Origin: Cucumis sativus | Taxonomy: Eukaryota; Streptophyta; Magnoliopsida; Cucurbitales; Cucurbitaceae | Length of the DNA stretch: 64,000 nucleotides | Direction: 5' to 3' | NCBI RefSeq assembly: GCF_000004075.3 | Contig: NC_026661.2 | Location: forward strand, 3,844,001 to 3,908,000 | Shown here: positions 12,275 through 23,398 of the stretch, one piece after another | Numbering within the stretch: the first letter of the stretch is position 1 | How the letters are laid out: the number at the start of each line of letters is the position of its first letter | Notes under the pieces: generated by a model | The model's database searches: none | What the model saw: only the letters and a program-made list of their open reading frames with translations | Told to the model about the DNA's origin: nothing | Translations under genes and position numbers: made by a program

Positions 12275-12655
12275 TGTTAGAAATTAATAAGCTAGATACA
12301 TTATGGATAACACATTAATAGATACATTTCTAGTTTCAAGATACATATGCATTTCTAGATACATGTAATTATTCAAGTACATGAATGGTATGTATTCATG
12401 TACTTCATTTATTTTGTGTCTTTTAGGAAGTGTCTCTTGAATACTATATATAGAGATCATTTCCTTCATTTGTATACAAGATAAAAGAATCAAATCAATA
12501 GAAGCAAATATTGAGTTTTAGAAAGTAAGTGAGTTTCAAGAGAACAACATTCTTCTCTTGTGTGTTATTGAGTTTTCTAAGAGAAAAAATTTCTTCTCTT
12601 AAAAGTTTGTGAGATTTAGAGTAAATTTAGAGTGGGCTCGTCAACGCCTCCAACA
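12275..12655 (+). repeat. 3' LTR of copia element 1
   Basis: 381 bases matching the 5' LTR except for a few changes (for example AACACATT for AACAAATT, and two bases fewer in the TATATA run). It ends CCTCCAACA and is followed directly by AATTTTACGCATTCTAG, which is the start of unit B homology. Confidence 0.92.
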
Positions 12656-12929
12656 AATTTTACGCATTCTAGTACCTAAATTTCATAAGTGATTGTCTTC
12701 TAACGAACTATATTTTGTGGAATTAAATTGAAATTTGAACAAAAGTTACAAAAAGAAGAAATTAGAAGAAGATACATATTTGTGTTTTAATAGTTTTTTC
12801 CTACTTGCATGAATAAACAATATCCAAATTGAATAGTTAACTATATGAGATTTAAGTCTAAAATAAACAATACTACGTCATTATACAAACATGTGAAAAT
12901 ACAATTTGTTTTCCCAATGAGTTTGAGCC

Positions 12930-12936
12930 TATAAAA
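12930..12936 (+). promoter_or_regulatory. TATA box of intact UGT copy B
   Basis: TATAAAA within the conserved GTTTGAGCCTATAAAA context, about 90 bases before the ATG at 13,021. Confidence 0.6.
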
Positions 12937-13020
12937 AAGAACCTAAACCAAACCCAAAACCCCATCCCTCATTTCTCTTCAAAACAAATCCTTACATACA
13001 AACTAAGAGAGAGAAAAAAA

Positions 13021-15673
13021 ATGGGTTCTCTTACCAAAGTAGACCAAGGAAAACAGCAACCTCATGCAGTGCTCTTCCCATACCCATCTCAAGGCCACAT
13101 AAGTCCCATGCTAAAGCTTGCAAAACTCTTTCACCACAAAGGCTTTCACATAACGTTTGTCAATACAGAATACAACCATAGACGTCTCCTCAGATCCCGA
13201 GGTCCCAACTCTTTGGATGGCTTGCCTGACTTTCATTTCAGAGCCATTCCCGACGGCCTCCCACCGTCCGACGGCAACTCCACCCAACATATTCCTTCAC
13301 TTTGCTATTCCGCTTCCCGCAATTGTTTGGCTCCACTCTGTAGTCTCATTTCGGAGATCAACTCGAGTGGCACCGTTCCACCTGTTTCCTGTATTATTGG
13401 CGATGGGGTCATGACTTTCACTGTTTTTGCTGCCCAGAAATTTGGTATTCCCATTGCTTCGTTTTGGACGGCTAGTGCTTGTGGGTGCCTTGGATATATG
13501 CAGTATGCTAAGCTTGTTGAACAGGGCTTGGTTCCTTTCAAAGGTATAAATTAACTTACAATCTACAGTTCTTGTTCGTTATCGTTTTTATTATTTTCTA
13601 TCTGTCCTTTCTTTTCGTCCACTGATTATTTCTGCTGTAGTGATTAGCGCTGTGCCGCAAACATATCCTATCAATGCTTTTGAAATTTTGACATATAATT
13701 CCTACAATTACATCCGTTCTTGGGTAGATATCTATTAATTTTAATTTTGTTAAAAATATTTTTAAAATCTTACAATTTCATCTTCAAGATTTTAATTTTG
13801 TTTTAATTTAGTTCTTTGTTTCCAAGATTTAAATTTTGAACTTTAACTTTTAACTGAATACACATTTTCATTACGGGGTGTTAAATATTTATTAATTAAT
13901 ATTAAAAGTAATTATGAAGTGAAAAATTAAAATTAAATTTAGTAGTGATGAAGAAATTGTATATTATTAATTAATTGTAATTTTTTTAATTAAGAGACAA
14001 GAAGTGAGTATTAAGTTAGAAGTGGAAGTTAAGAATGAAGAGATTGAATTGAAATCAAGCTAGCTAGTTTAAAATGTAAAGTATTATTTTAAATGCAGAG
14101 AACCAAAACTATATTTTTCCTCACATTAATTTATTTGGAGTACAAAGACCCAAAACAAAACTAGCCTTTGAAGTTCATGTATAAAAATATTCAAAATTGT
14201 ATTTTAATAAGATTTCACTAGAGTACGTATCTTCTTGGCTTTGCTGTTTTATCATTTGTATTGATTCATTATTTTAATATAAAGTTAAGGAATACAAAAA
14301 ACAAAAAAAATAGGGAACTTTATCAATCAATATAAAATAATTTGGTTGATTTGGTTGTTATCTAATCTCCATTATTTTCTTCTAATTTAAAATTGATTTG
14401 TCCTCAAAATTTGATAACAATTAATCATTCAAATTTGGTGTAATTGCATATTAAATCATTAATTGATTTAAAAGTATAAGTTTATTGGTGAAAATAAATT
14501 TAATATTATATTATCTATTAATTCATCAATAAACTCAATACCATATAGTAAAAGATTTAAACACATAACCTTTTTGGACTATCGGCTCTATATCATTTTT
14601 AATCGTCAATCAATTCAAAAATTTTAGTTGGATAAATGACAAATTTAATGTAATATTTAACGATCTAAAATCTTCTACTCATAGATTATAATTTGTATTT
14701 CTTTTGTATTGCAGATGAAAACTTCACGACTAATGGGGATCTAGAAGAAACAATAGAATGGATTCCACCAATGGAGAAAATTCGTTTGAGAGACATTCCA
14801 AGCTTTATTAGAACGACAGATAAAGACGACATAATGCTCAACTTTTTCCTCGAACAATTAGAAACACTTCCCAAAGCCAATGCAATAATCATGAACACAT
14901 TTGATTCCTTAGAGCACCATGTGTTGGAAGCACTTTCCTCAAAACTTCCTCCCATTTACCCAATTGGTCCAATCAACTCATTAGTTGCTGAGTTAATCAA
15001 AGACGAAAAAGTCAAGGACATCCGTTCAAATCTATGGGACGAGCAGTCAGAATGCATGAAATGGCTTGATTCACAACAACCCAACTCAGTAGTTTACGTC
15101 AACTTTGGAAGCATAACTGTGATGTCTCCTGAACACTTGGTGGAATTTGCATGGGGACTTGCCAATAGTGAGAAGCCCTTCTTGTGGATCGTAAGGCCAG
15201 ATCTAGTGGAAGGGGAGACGGCATTGTTGCCGGCGGAGTTTTTGGCAGAAACGAAAGAAAGAGGGATGTTGGGGGATTGGTGTAACCAAGAAGAGGTTTT
15301 GAAGCATCCTTCGGTTGGAGGGTTTTTGACTCACAGTGGATGGAACTCGACGATGGAGAGTATTGCGGGAGGAGTGGCTATGATATCGTGGCCGTTCTTT
15401 GCAGAACAACAAACCAATTGTCGTTATTGTAAGACGGAGTGGGGAAATGGGTTGGAGATTGATAGCAATGTGAGGAGGGAGGACGTGGAGAAGCTTGTGA
15501 GGGAGTTGATGGAAGGAGAAAAGGGTGAAGACATGAAGAGAAATGCGGAAGAGTGGAAGAGGAAGGCTGAAGAGGCTTGTAAGAATGGTGGGTCATCCCT
15601 AACAAATTTAGATCGAGTCATTTCTGAAATTCTTTCCAGCAAAGAGAAATCAAAGCTTGAATGTCAAAATTAA
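13021..15673 (+). CDS. UGT85A: UGT85A-like UDP-glycosyltransferase, the intact copy (B)
   Basis: join(13021..13543, 14715..15673), 1482 bases, 493 residues, the normal size for plant family 1 glycosyltransferases. The intron starts GTATAAATT after AAAG and ends TTGCAG. The start is the first ATG, in an AAAAAAATGGG context shared with copies A and C. The N-terminal acceptor domain has the PSQGHI motif with the catalytic histidine near residue 26. The C-terminal donor domain has the 44-residue PSPG box (WCNQEEVLKH ... GWNSTMES ... WPFFAEQ). The Glu-Gln end is usual in UGT85 members; Ala replaces Pro in the usual GVP triplet. The best annotated relatives are called 7-deoxyloganetin glucosyltransferase-like, but the true acceptor cannot be read from sequence. 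It is the only one of four copies here without a visible lesion, so any activity from the array probably depends on it. Confidence 0.93.
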
Positions 15674-16456
15674 CGATATAATTTCATGTAAGCATGGCTA
15701 GTAACAACGCTCATGCCGTCTGGTCAAATAGTTAAGCATATTAATTTTCATAAATCTAAACGAAGAAACTTTTGTCTTCTTTGGCTTTTCCTATTACTGA
15801 TGTGTTTGATTTATATTGGTATTGTTATGGTTTCTTTAATATAAATAAGTGGTGTTCATTGGGATGTGTGCCAATGTGTTGTTGAATAATATTGTAGATC
15901 TCAAAGAAGGTTGATGTCCAATCTTAATCTGTTAAAGTCAATGAACTATTTGAAAAAAGATACAATTAAGTAAATTCTAACAAAGTGTCATACAAATTTG
16001 TATATAGACATATAAATAAATATTTTGTCATTGTTGCTGCATTTAAATTATCACTTTGCTCAAATTTGATTCTATATATCTTTTTTTCATTTCGTTAATC
16101 ACATATGCATGTCTCACTTTTATAAATGTAAATTTTTTTTTAGTAAATTTTCTGATTTCGAGGATAGTAAGTTGTGCAAGGTTTATTACCAAATTAGTAA
16201 ATATTTGGTTTAAAAAAGAATACAAATTTTGCATTTAAAAAATTAAATTTAAAATCAGATCAACAACCTCCTCTGAAATTAGTTTTCAAAAATAGATCAA
16301 CTCAATCCATAAACTTTTCAACATGAAAAAAATAAAACATAACCAAGATTAGAATAAGATCACATACACGTGGTGTGATCGATCCTATTCATCGGCGTTA
16401 TTTAAAAATAAAAAGAAAAAAGTAGTAATCAAATCAAATTTCTAAACTAATGAAAT

Positions 16457-16524
16457 ACTCACAACACAAAAGATCAGTGACATGTGGTATACTCACAACA
16501 CAAAAGATCAGTGACATGTGGTAT
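16457..16524. repeat. Perfect 34-bp tandem duplication
   Basis: The unit starting ACTCACAACACAAAAGATCA and ending CATGTGGTAT is present twice, at 16,457-16,490 and 16,491-16,524, with no difference seen. Confidence 0.9.
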
Positions 16525-19139
16525 CCATCACTTCTGCTTTCTCTAACCTATGAAAAGTTTATGAAAGTAAAGACAACACAATTTATATACAACTCCAATT
16601 TCCCTTTCTCTATCTAACTTTATTTCCCTTTCCCTATCTAACTTTTTCTTTATTTTTCTTTTTAACGGTATCTGTCTAGTTGGTAGGTGCATCCAAGCAT
16701 TTTTACAAGATGGTATCGTTTTAGCACCTTCATTATTTTCTATAATGATTTTATTCATTGAAGCACAAGGTACATGATGATAAAACAAAAGGACTAGCGA
16801 TAAGCCAAAAGAAAGAAAGATTCCTTTCTCTACCAAACTTTCCATGAATTGACAAGTCAAATTTTAATAAGTTTTTTTTCAATTTTCGTGGTCAATATAT
16901 TAATATATCAAAAATTTTACGATAAAATATTTTGTTATATTAAAAAATAATGTGCTTAATTTGTGGTGGTTACATATCTAAGAATTAATTTTTTGCAGAG
17001 TTTTTTTTTTTTTTTATATATATTCAAATGTTGTGGATCAAACGGGTTGTCTTGTAAGATTAGTAAAGATGCACGTAAGCTGACTCGGATTAATTAAGTG
17101 AACAAAAAAAAAATGTCTCTATATAATTTATTATCAACAATAGCTACCACACTCTTACTCAATCACGATTCATATTATATAAGAGAAAAATGATGTTGTT
17201 AGGGAAAGAAGTACTCCATGAAATGTTTAAATACTATTTTTCATCTCTCAATTTTGGTCCATCAACTCTATTCATTTTCTGAATTTCAAAAATTATAAGA
17301 AGACTATTGTTTTTATTATTTATAGAGGATTTGATCTAAAATTTAACTTAGCTTTCTGAAATTAGGATGTGAATTTTTCCTAATTTCAAACTAGCTAGAT
17401 CTTATCTATTTTAATTCTTAGCTTTATTCTATGGAGCCAAAATTCACCCATAACATTAACTTCTACACCAAAGTATTATTTCAAAGATGATACCTATCCT
17501 AGTCTCGTGCAGTGATTCAAATTTAAAAGTATTGTTCTAGCCTTTTCGTTATACGACGTATACAAACTTTATCAAACTAGCAGTAACTAAATCGAACTTG
17601 GCTTCTCCAACATCATTTTCAGATCTTTGGCCATATCTCTTCAATATCTAATCAAGTCCTTTTTTCTTCTTTTTGAAGACCCAGTTAGGTAATTGTCTCT
17701 TGATGCTCATAATTTATGTTATATAACCTTTTTTATTGCAACAGATTAAACATATGAGCTTAGATCTTTTATAGTTTAGGGGTAGCCCCTAGAGCCCCTG
17801 ATAATTATGAACTCATAATGCATATGAAACACACATGTTATCAAACAATTGTAAGGCTGTTAAAGCAACATTAAACCTCAAACCCCTTCCACATATTATG
17901 TTTGTAGAATAATAATGAAAAGAGACGTACTGCTATATCTAATTAACTTCAATAATGTTAACAGTTTGTGGAAAGAAAAGTATAGGTTGAAAGAAAAAGA
18001 CACATATTTTTCTATTCTCAGAATTTAAATTCAAAAATGCTATATCCAATTATATATATATTTGCAAAGCATGGTAAAAAATTATCAGAAATGTGTTTAA
18101 TTAAAAAGAACAGAAAACAAAATGTAAACACTTGTTCCAACTTGTCACATTTTTCTTCTACTTTATTATTGCTTTCTACTCTAGACCTAAGCAAAGTTTG
18201 AAAGCTAAAACAAATAGTTTTAAAAATTTGTTTTGTGTTTTCAAATTTGGTGTAAAAGTCCAACTATCTTACTTAAAGAAATATGAAAACATGATATGAA
18301 TTTAGAATAAACAAACATAATTTTTTAAATAAAAACTAAATAGTTATTAAACAATTTTAAAATTGAAATAGTTAGTTTAAAATTATTATTTAAATTAACA
18401 ATAAAGATTCCTAAAATTATTGCTAGATTATTTAACTCGACTCATCACTTACTTTGTGAAAGAAAATATGAGTTTAACAACTCATTATAAAAAAATGTTT
18501 CTATTGTATTGAAATGGTTATAAATTTTTTTATTGATGGTCGAAATTGGCAAGTAGCGATTGATAATAGTGTCAAAAGTGGCAATAATCAGAGATCATCG
18601 AAGATGGTGGTAGAAAGTTGGCTACTTCTCGATGACACACAATTGTCAGAGGTGGGTGGCCAAGATCATCAAAGATTCGTTAACAATAATTGACCCATTG
18701 GTAGTGACTAGAGTTGTTGCTCATATAAATTAGAGAAAAAGATAATCACTAAACACTCAAAATAATTTTTTAAAAGGTTGATTTCAAATATTAGTCCTAA
18801 ACCAAGTTTGAGTGCATCAACTTAACCAAAATATTTTTTTTTATAAATTTTCATTTATTTCAAAATTCATATTAAATGGTTCTCAAACACATGGATTTAT
18901 CTCAAAAACATCTTTTAAAACAAGTTAATTAAAGGTATTTCAAACATAGAGAAATTCAATCAATTTCAATAGATCAAACAAACATGTACAACTTTACCAA
19001 TCAAATCAATGGAAGAGTCCATGAGCATCTTATCAAACATATTATAAGATTAGACTTAATCGTAGAAAATAAAGCTTAATCTTTAATGATTAGAAAAGTC
19101 CAATATATTGAATTCAATAGAATTTGATACATAGAGTTA

Positions 19140-20005
19140 TGGGTCCGTTCGATTTACTTGAAAAAAAAAAGAACTTTTTAAAGAGTTCTTTTTGTTAAAA
19201 CACAACTAAAATAAAGTAGCAAACTTACCTCTTTCAATTAATGTATAGAAACCATATACTAAAAAATATTTTACTAATTTTCATTATCGTAGAAGACCTA
19301 CTACAAAATATTATGTTTAGGAACAAATTTATTAAGGGGTTAGCGTCAATAGCAGCGTACGTGTCTCTTTACATTATTGTTTTTTGTATTTTAATATTAA
19401 TTTTGAAGTGTCATATTTTAAATGTTCTGGTGTAGTGGTTGTGCACCACTTTATATATACATAGAGGGTTCAAATTTTGCACAACTACTTTTACAAAATA
19501 CATTTTATTCTAAACATAAACAATTTTTCTTTCCCCTCCAAAGACTCCAAAATGTCAATTTATTGACAGAATTGAATAGCGTCATAAAAAATAATTTAAA
19601 AAAAAAAAGGGAATGAAAACCTAACTTATTTTCTAACCTCCTTTGTTATTTAACAAATATTTTTTAAAAAATGTATTAAACTTCTATTCTCTCAACAACA
19701 TTCGATGAAAGAGATATTTTATTTTAGGTAATTTTTAAATTTATATTAACATTATAAAAAATCATGTGAAAGTTGTACAAAATTGTACAGTTTTTTCTTT
19801 ATTATTACAAATTGAGTGAAGGTTGATCATCAGTGAAATGTGAAATTTTTTTAGTGTATTTATTATATAGTGTCGAGTGTCCTTGTATAAAATTTCTTGA
19901 TCCGTAAGGATATACTAATAGTTAGTCTTCTACGATGGTTGCTGTCAGAATTGGTGGTGGTTTCTAGATATGGTTGTTGATGGTAGCCGGTGTTGGCTGA
20001 CAGAG
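19140..20005. other. About 865-bp segment present in unit B, absent in unit C
   Basis: Unit B reads ACATAGAGTTATGGGTCC ... ACAGAGAGCAGTATAGCC, while unit C reads ACATAGAATGCAGTATAGCC without interruption (near 39,118). No terminal inverted repeats or coding domain were recognised. It may be a non-autonomous insertion in B or a deletion in C. Confidence 0.55.
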
Positions 20006-20445
20006 AGCAGTATAGCCACAAAAACAAAGTAAAACTCAAAGGAATTTCCTGCTGGAGTTTATTATTATGACAAACTGGTCAATTTAGCATTATTATCTTA
20101 GCATTCCTGTTGAGGATAGCCTTAGTGATTGATTGGTATGCATTTCATCTTCTCATTTCAAACTATCAATCAATTAATTAACATTTTCTAATTAAGTTGG
20201 CTAAGCATGAGATACAAGTAAAATCAAAATAGTTACTAGCAAGAAGGAACTCCAACAAGAACCAACCCAGATTCTCCTTTATTCTCACATCGTTTACATT
20301 TACATCTAATGCAAATTTTATTTTTCATGCCATTTTAGTTCCTTACAAGCTTCAATAAACCCCCCCTCAGGTTATCTTGGAGCATGAATCGAGAATTTGA
20401 ATTGAGAAAAAAAAAATTATGTGGATTCGATCTGTACTACCACTA

Positions 20446-20844
20446 CTACAAAAGCAAAAAGGCAAGGAAAATAATACTAAAAATGTACAAACAATTGTAA
20501 AAGACAATCATCATCTTGGACCAGACAACCACATCAGGAGCAAAATGAGAAATGGAAACAATAAACTGGGGAGATCTACTCCGGTGGTAAGAATGAACCA
20601 TATTATTGAAGTTTTGGCGTGAGCTCTCTTCTTTCTGCCATTCCTGCCATCTTTCAGCTAAACCATCGCCTTCCAGCATTTGCAACACCTCCGACATTTT
20701 CGGTAGTTCCACCGGGGAGCTTTGCGTGCAAAGCACAGCAGCAACTTGAATTACCTGCTCCAGTTCTTCCTCTATGTAATTACCCAGGAGATGGGGATCG
20801 TCAACCAACGTTGCCAGTTTCTTATGATTTAGAAGTCCTTTTAC
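20446..20844 (-). pseudogene. SERK: Stranded last exon of a SERK-like receptor kinase
   Basis: The minus-strand frame matches the last exon of the complete gene at 39,580-39,906. It has the end of the kinase C-lobe ([20 protein letters not shown]) and the tail (NGLAERW-like, here [10 protein letters not shown]). Relative to the source it has an added alanine codon (VAAVLCTQ) and a conserved-Arg to Leu change (VELPKM for VERPKM). A small indel near 20,530 moves the frame past the normal stop, giving an unrelated hydrophobic tail. Intron homology continues upstream to about 21,550 and after the copia insertion to 26,755, but the preceding kinase exons are not there. It cannot encode a kinase; it is a by-product of the segmental duplication. 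Confidence 0.85.
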
Positions 20845-21552
20845 CTTTAGTTTTGAGTTCATATCACAGCCAACTTGTATTATGCAAGTGTTTGTTTATT
20901 ACTAGGAAGATCAAAATACCACGGATCAACAAGAAAAAACATGTAAAAATGTACTGAGTAACACTAAAACTCTATCAGAGATACTGATGAGAATACAAGA
21001 GGATCAATTGAAAGTAAGCTTGTGGGAGAAATTGCAAAACAAGTCCTCAAGAATAAGAGATATTACAATCTCATTGACAAAACACACTCTCAGCAAACTG
21101 TAAAGTTCGGGAGATTTTAGAATCTTGTTGTTTCAATAGAATATCGCCATGAGGCCTTTTACACATCATCCATGTCTTTGATTGAATGAGAAAAGGCTGA
21201 GTAAGGCAGCCATATAACACCCAAATTCACAGTTATTCTAAACGTATTTGTGAGAATCCTATCTAGTTAGAGGTATATAGGTAAGATTAGTATATGATAT
21301 TAATAAAATGTATTGTGGGTCATTAGGTATTCATCTGTTGGATATAAATAGTGGGAGTTGTGGACCATAGAACATGTAGATGATTTTGGTGAAAGTTTCC
21401 AATGGGAGACTTCGGGAGAGAGATATCCCTCTCGAAAGGCTACTAGTATATTGCCTTTTTTTTTTAATATTGCAATATATTGCTATCTTTTGTATTCTTT
21501 TTGTAGAGTTTTGTCGTTAGGTTGGTATTTTATTCTAAAAAGAGATTTGATT
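20845..21552 (-). pseudogene. Duplicated SERK intron-10 sequence upstream of the stranded exon
   Basis: Non-coding match to 39,907-40,612 in unit C, including CTTTTTGTATTC and the segment AAGAGATTTGATTCTGTA (AAGGGGTTTGATTGTGTA in unit C) where copia element 2 inserted. Confidence 0.7.
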
Positions 21553-21557
21553 CTGTA
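21553..21557. repeat. Target-site duplication, left copy (copia 2)
   Basis: CTGTA, repeated at 26,666-26,670. Confidence 0.9.
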
Positions 21558-21709
21558 TATTAATGTAAATAAGGTTTAGTTATTTTGGGTAATGATATTA
21601 ATGTAAATAAAGTAGGTTTAGTTTATTTGGGTAACTAACCTTGTATAAATACACTCCCTTTGATCAATCAAATAGATAAAGAGAATATTCTTCAGAATAT
21701 ACTTTCACA
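21558..21709 (+). repeat. 5' LTR of copia element 2
   Basis: 152 bases. Inside it an imperfect direct repeat of about 38 bases (TATTAATGTAAATAAGGTTT and TATTAATGTAAATAAAGTAG) makes up most of the U3-like part. TATAAATACAC at about 21,646 is a likely promoter TATA box. Confidence 0.93.
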
Positions 21710-21721
21710 TGGTATCAGAGC
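21710..21721 (+). other. Primer-binding site of copia element 2
   Basis: TGGTATCAGAGC directly after the 5' LTR, the initiator tRNA-Met type. Confidence 0.92.
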
Positions 21722-22511
21722 TAGGGTTTTTCATCTTAGCCGCCGCCGCCGCCGTCGCCGCACACCCGTGAAAGTCTCCGTCTCCGTCTCCGTCGCCGTC
21801 GCCGCCCACTCGCAGCCGTTCCGTCATCGTCATCCTCATCGCGCCGCAGACAGCTTCGATCTGTCTCCAGCCCTTCCGCGCGCCTTGCAGACAGCTCCGA
21901 TCTGTCTCCAGCCACAACATCGGCGTCGCGCCGATCAGCAGCAGCCTCGGCATCGCAGCAGCCTCGGCATCGCAACATCGGCCGTTTCCGCTCCGATTCA
22001 TCTCCATCCGCGAGGCAGCCGCATCGTTTCCGCTCCGATTCGTCTCCATCCGCGAGGCAGCCGTACGCGTCACCTTCCGATTCGTCTCCATCCGCGAGGC
22101 AGCCGTACGCGTCACCTTGCGGCCGCCGTCCAGATCTGTACCGCAAAACCTTCCGCCGCTGCCGCCATTGCTCTTCCGCCGCTGTCCAGCCGTCTCAGCC
22201 GGATCTGCCTCCGTTGGAAACCCTATCTTTCCAAGTTTCTTTGATTTCATTTTTCGCAGATCTAGCTCCGTCTTCCACTCTGTCGATGTTTCGAAGTTCG
22301 TAGATCGATAGATCTTTTGTAGATCTACACGCTGATCGTGGTTTCTTGTCGATTCGGTCTCTGGTGACAGATCTGCACGGTTCAACACCAGATCTGACGA
22401 ATCCTTCAGCCGTTTGTCTTCAAGTTTTTTTTGTTGTTTGTCTCCGTTCCCAGCCGTGCACCCCTGAATCCAGTCACGGCCGAAAATCCGCATTGTTAAC
22501 CCCAAATCAAA
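21722..22511 (+). other. GC-rich untranslated leader of copia 2, with 42-bp repeats
   Basis: About 790 bases between primer-binding site and gag, strikingly GC-rich in an AT-rich window. It has a GCC/GTC triplet run near 21,740 and three copies of a 42-base unit at about 21,985-22,110 (core TCTCCATCCGCGAGGCAGCC at 22,001, 22,043 and 22,085). Long open frames on both strands here reflect the triplet-like composition. I see no known domain and do not call a protein. Confidence 0.7.
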
Positions 22512-23381
22512 ATGGAGAGAGACCATATCTTTAGACCCATTTCTACCATACTTGATGGTACAAATTATATCACATGGGCAAATCAAATGAAAAGTTTTCT
22601 TATTGGAAGAAAACTATGGCGCATTGTAACTGGCGACATCACCAAACCAACTGCAAAGGAAGGGGATAACACATTCATTGAACGTCTCGAAGATTGGGAC
22701 AGTAAAAATCATCAAATTATCACCTGGCTTGGTAACACCTCTATTCCCGCTATACATGCACAGTTTGATGCCTTTCATGATGCTAAAATATTATGGGATT
22801 TTTTGTCTACACGCTTCAAGTCTATTGGTTTAGCCCATTATTACCAACTGCACAGTACACTTGTAAATCTAAATCAAGATTCTGGTCAGTCTGTTAATGA
22901 ATATTTGGCAGTTCTTCAACCCATTTGGACTCAACTTGACCAAGCGAACATCAGCAAAGATCATCTTCGCCTTATTAAAGTCCTTATGGGATTACGTCCA
23001 GAATATGAATCTGTTAGAGCTGCTTTACTACACCGGAATCCCTTACCCTCATTAGATGCAGCTATTCAAGAAATTCTGTTTGAAGAAAAGCGTCTTGGCA
23101 TCAACTCTACTAAACAATCTGATGTTGTCCTTGCTAGCACATACACTCCCAACAGAGCCGCAAATATGTTTTGTAAGAATTGTAAGCTCTCTGGTCACAA
23201 ATTTAGTAACTGTCCTAAAATAGAGTGCAGGTACTGCCATAAACATGGCCACATTCTGGATAACTGCCCTACCAGACCACCCCGACCTCCTAGCACTTCC
23301 ACAAAAGAGAAAATTTTTACCAAACATGGTTCCTCATCTGTTGTTGCTGCGACCTCGGATGATTCATCCCCATTCAGATAA
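22512..23381 (+). pseudogene. Copia element 2 gag
   Basis: Open for 289 codons from ATG. It carries the retrotransposon gag region (UBN2-type, with the LWRIVTGD and VNEYLAVLQPIW segments) and two CCHC zinc knuckles (CKNCKLSGHKFSNC and CRYCHKHGHILDNC, residues about 217-250). Gag itself is intact, but the frame ends at a TAA just before the protease. In a working element it should be continuous with pol, so a one-base indel near 23,380 separates them. Confidence 0.85.
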
Positions 23382-23398
23382 GTGATCTTCAGAGCTTA

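Larger units (their letters stand above)
7833..12655 (+). mobile_element. Ty1-copia LTR retrotransposon, degenerate, at UGT A/B junction
   Basis: Complete in outline: 5' LTR 7833-8215, primer-binding site, gag-pol remains, polypurine tract and 3' LTR 12,275-12,655. The domain order gag zinc knuckle, protease, integrase, reverse transcriptase, RNase H defines Ty1-copia. LTR ends are canonical TG...CA. By eye the two LTRs differ by three substitutions and a 2-base indel. The flanks do not match (TGACT before, AATTT after), and the two sides belong to different UGT units. The element therefore marks a recombination or deletion junction and not a simple insertion. Confidence 0.92.
15674..20445. 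other. Spacer between UGT B and the SERK fragment
   Basis: No gene seen. It is collinear with 36,765-39,579 in unit C but about 2 kb longer. AT-rich, with scattered short frames that have no domain. Contains the 34-base tandem repeat at 16,457 and an extra segment at about 19,140-20,005. Confidence 0.6.

Noticed and set aside
19241-19616. Two 64-residue frames in the unit B extra segment
   Set aside because: Composition-driven, no domain, no homologue recognised, and absent from unit C.
21705-22586. 293-residue minus-strand frame and other long frames in the copia 2 leader
   Set aside because: They arise from the GC-rich, triplet-like repeats; both strands are open in several frames and there is no domain.
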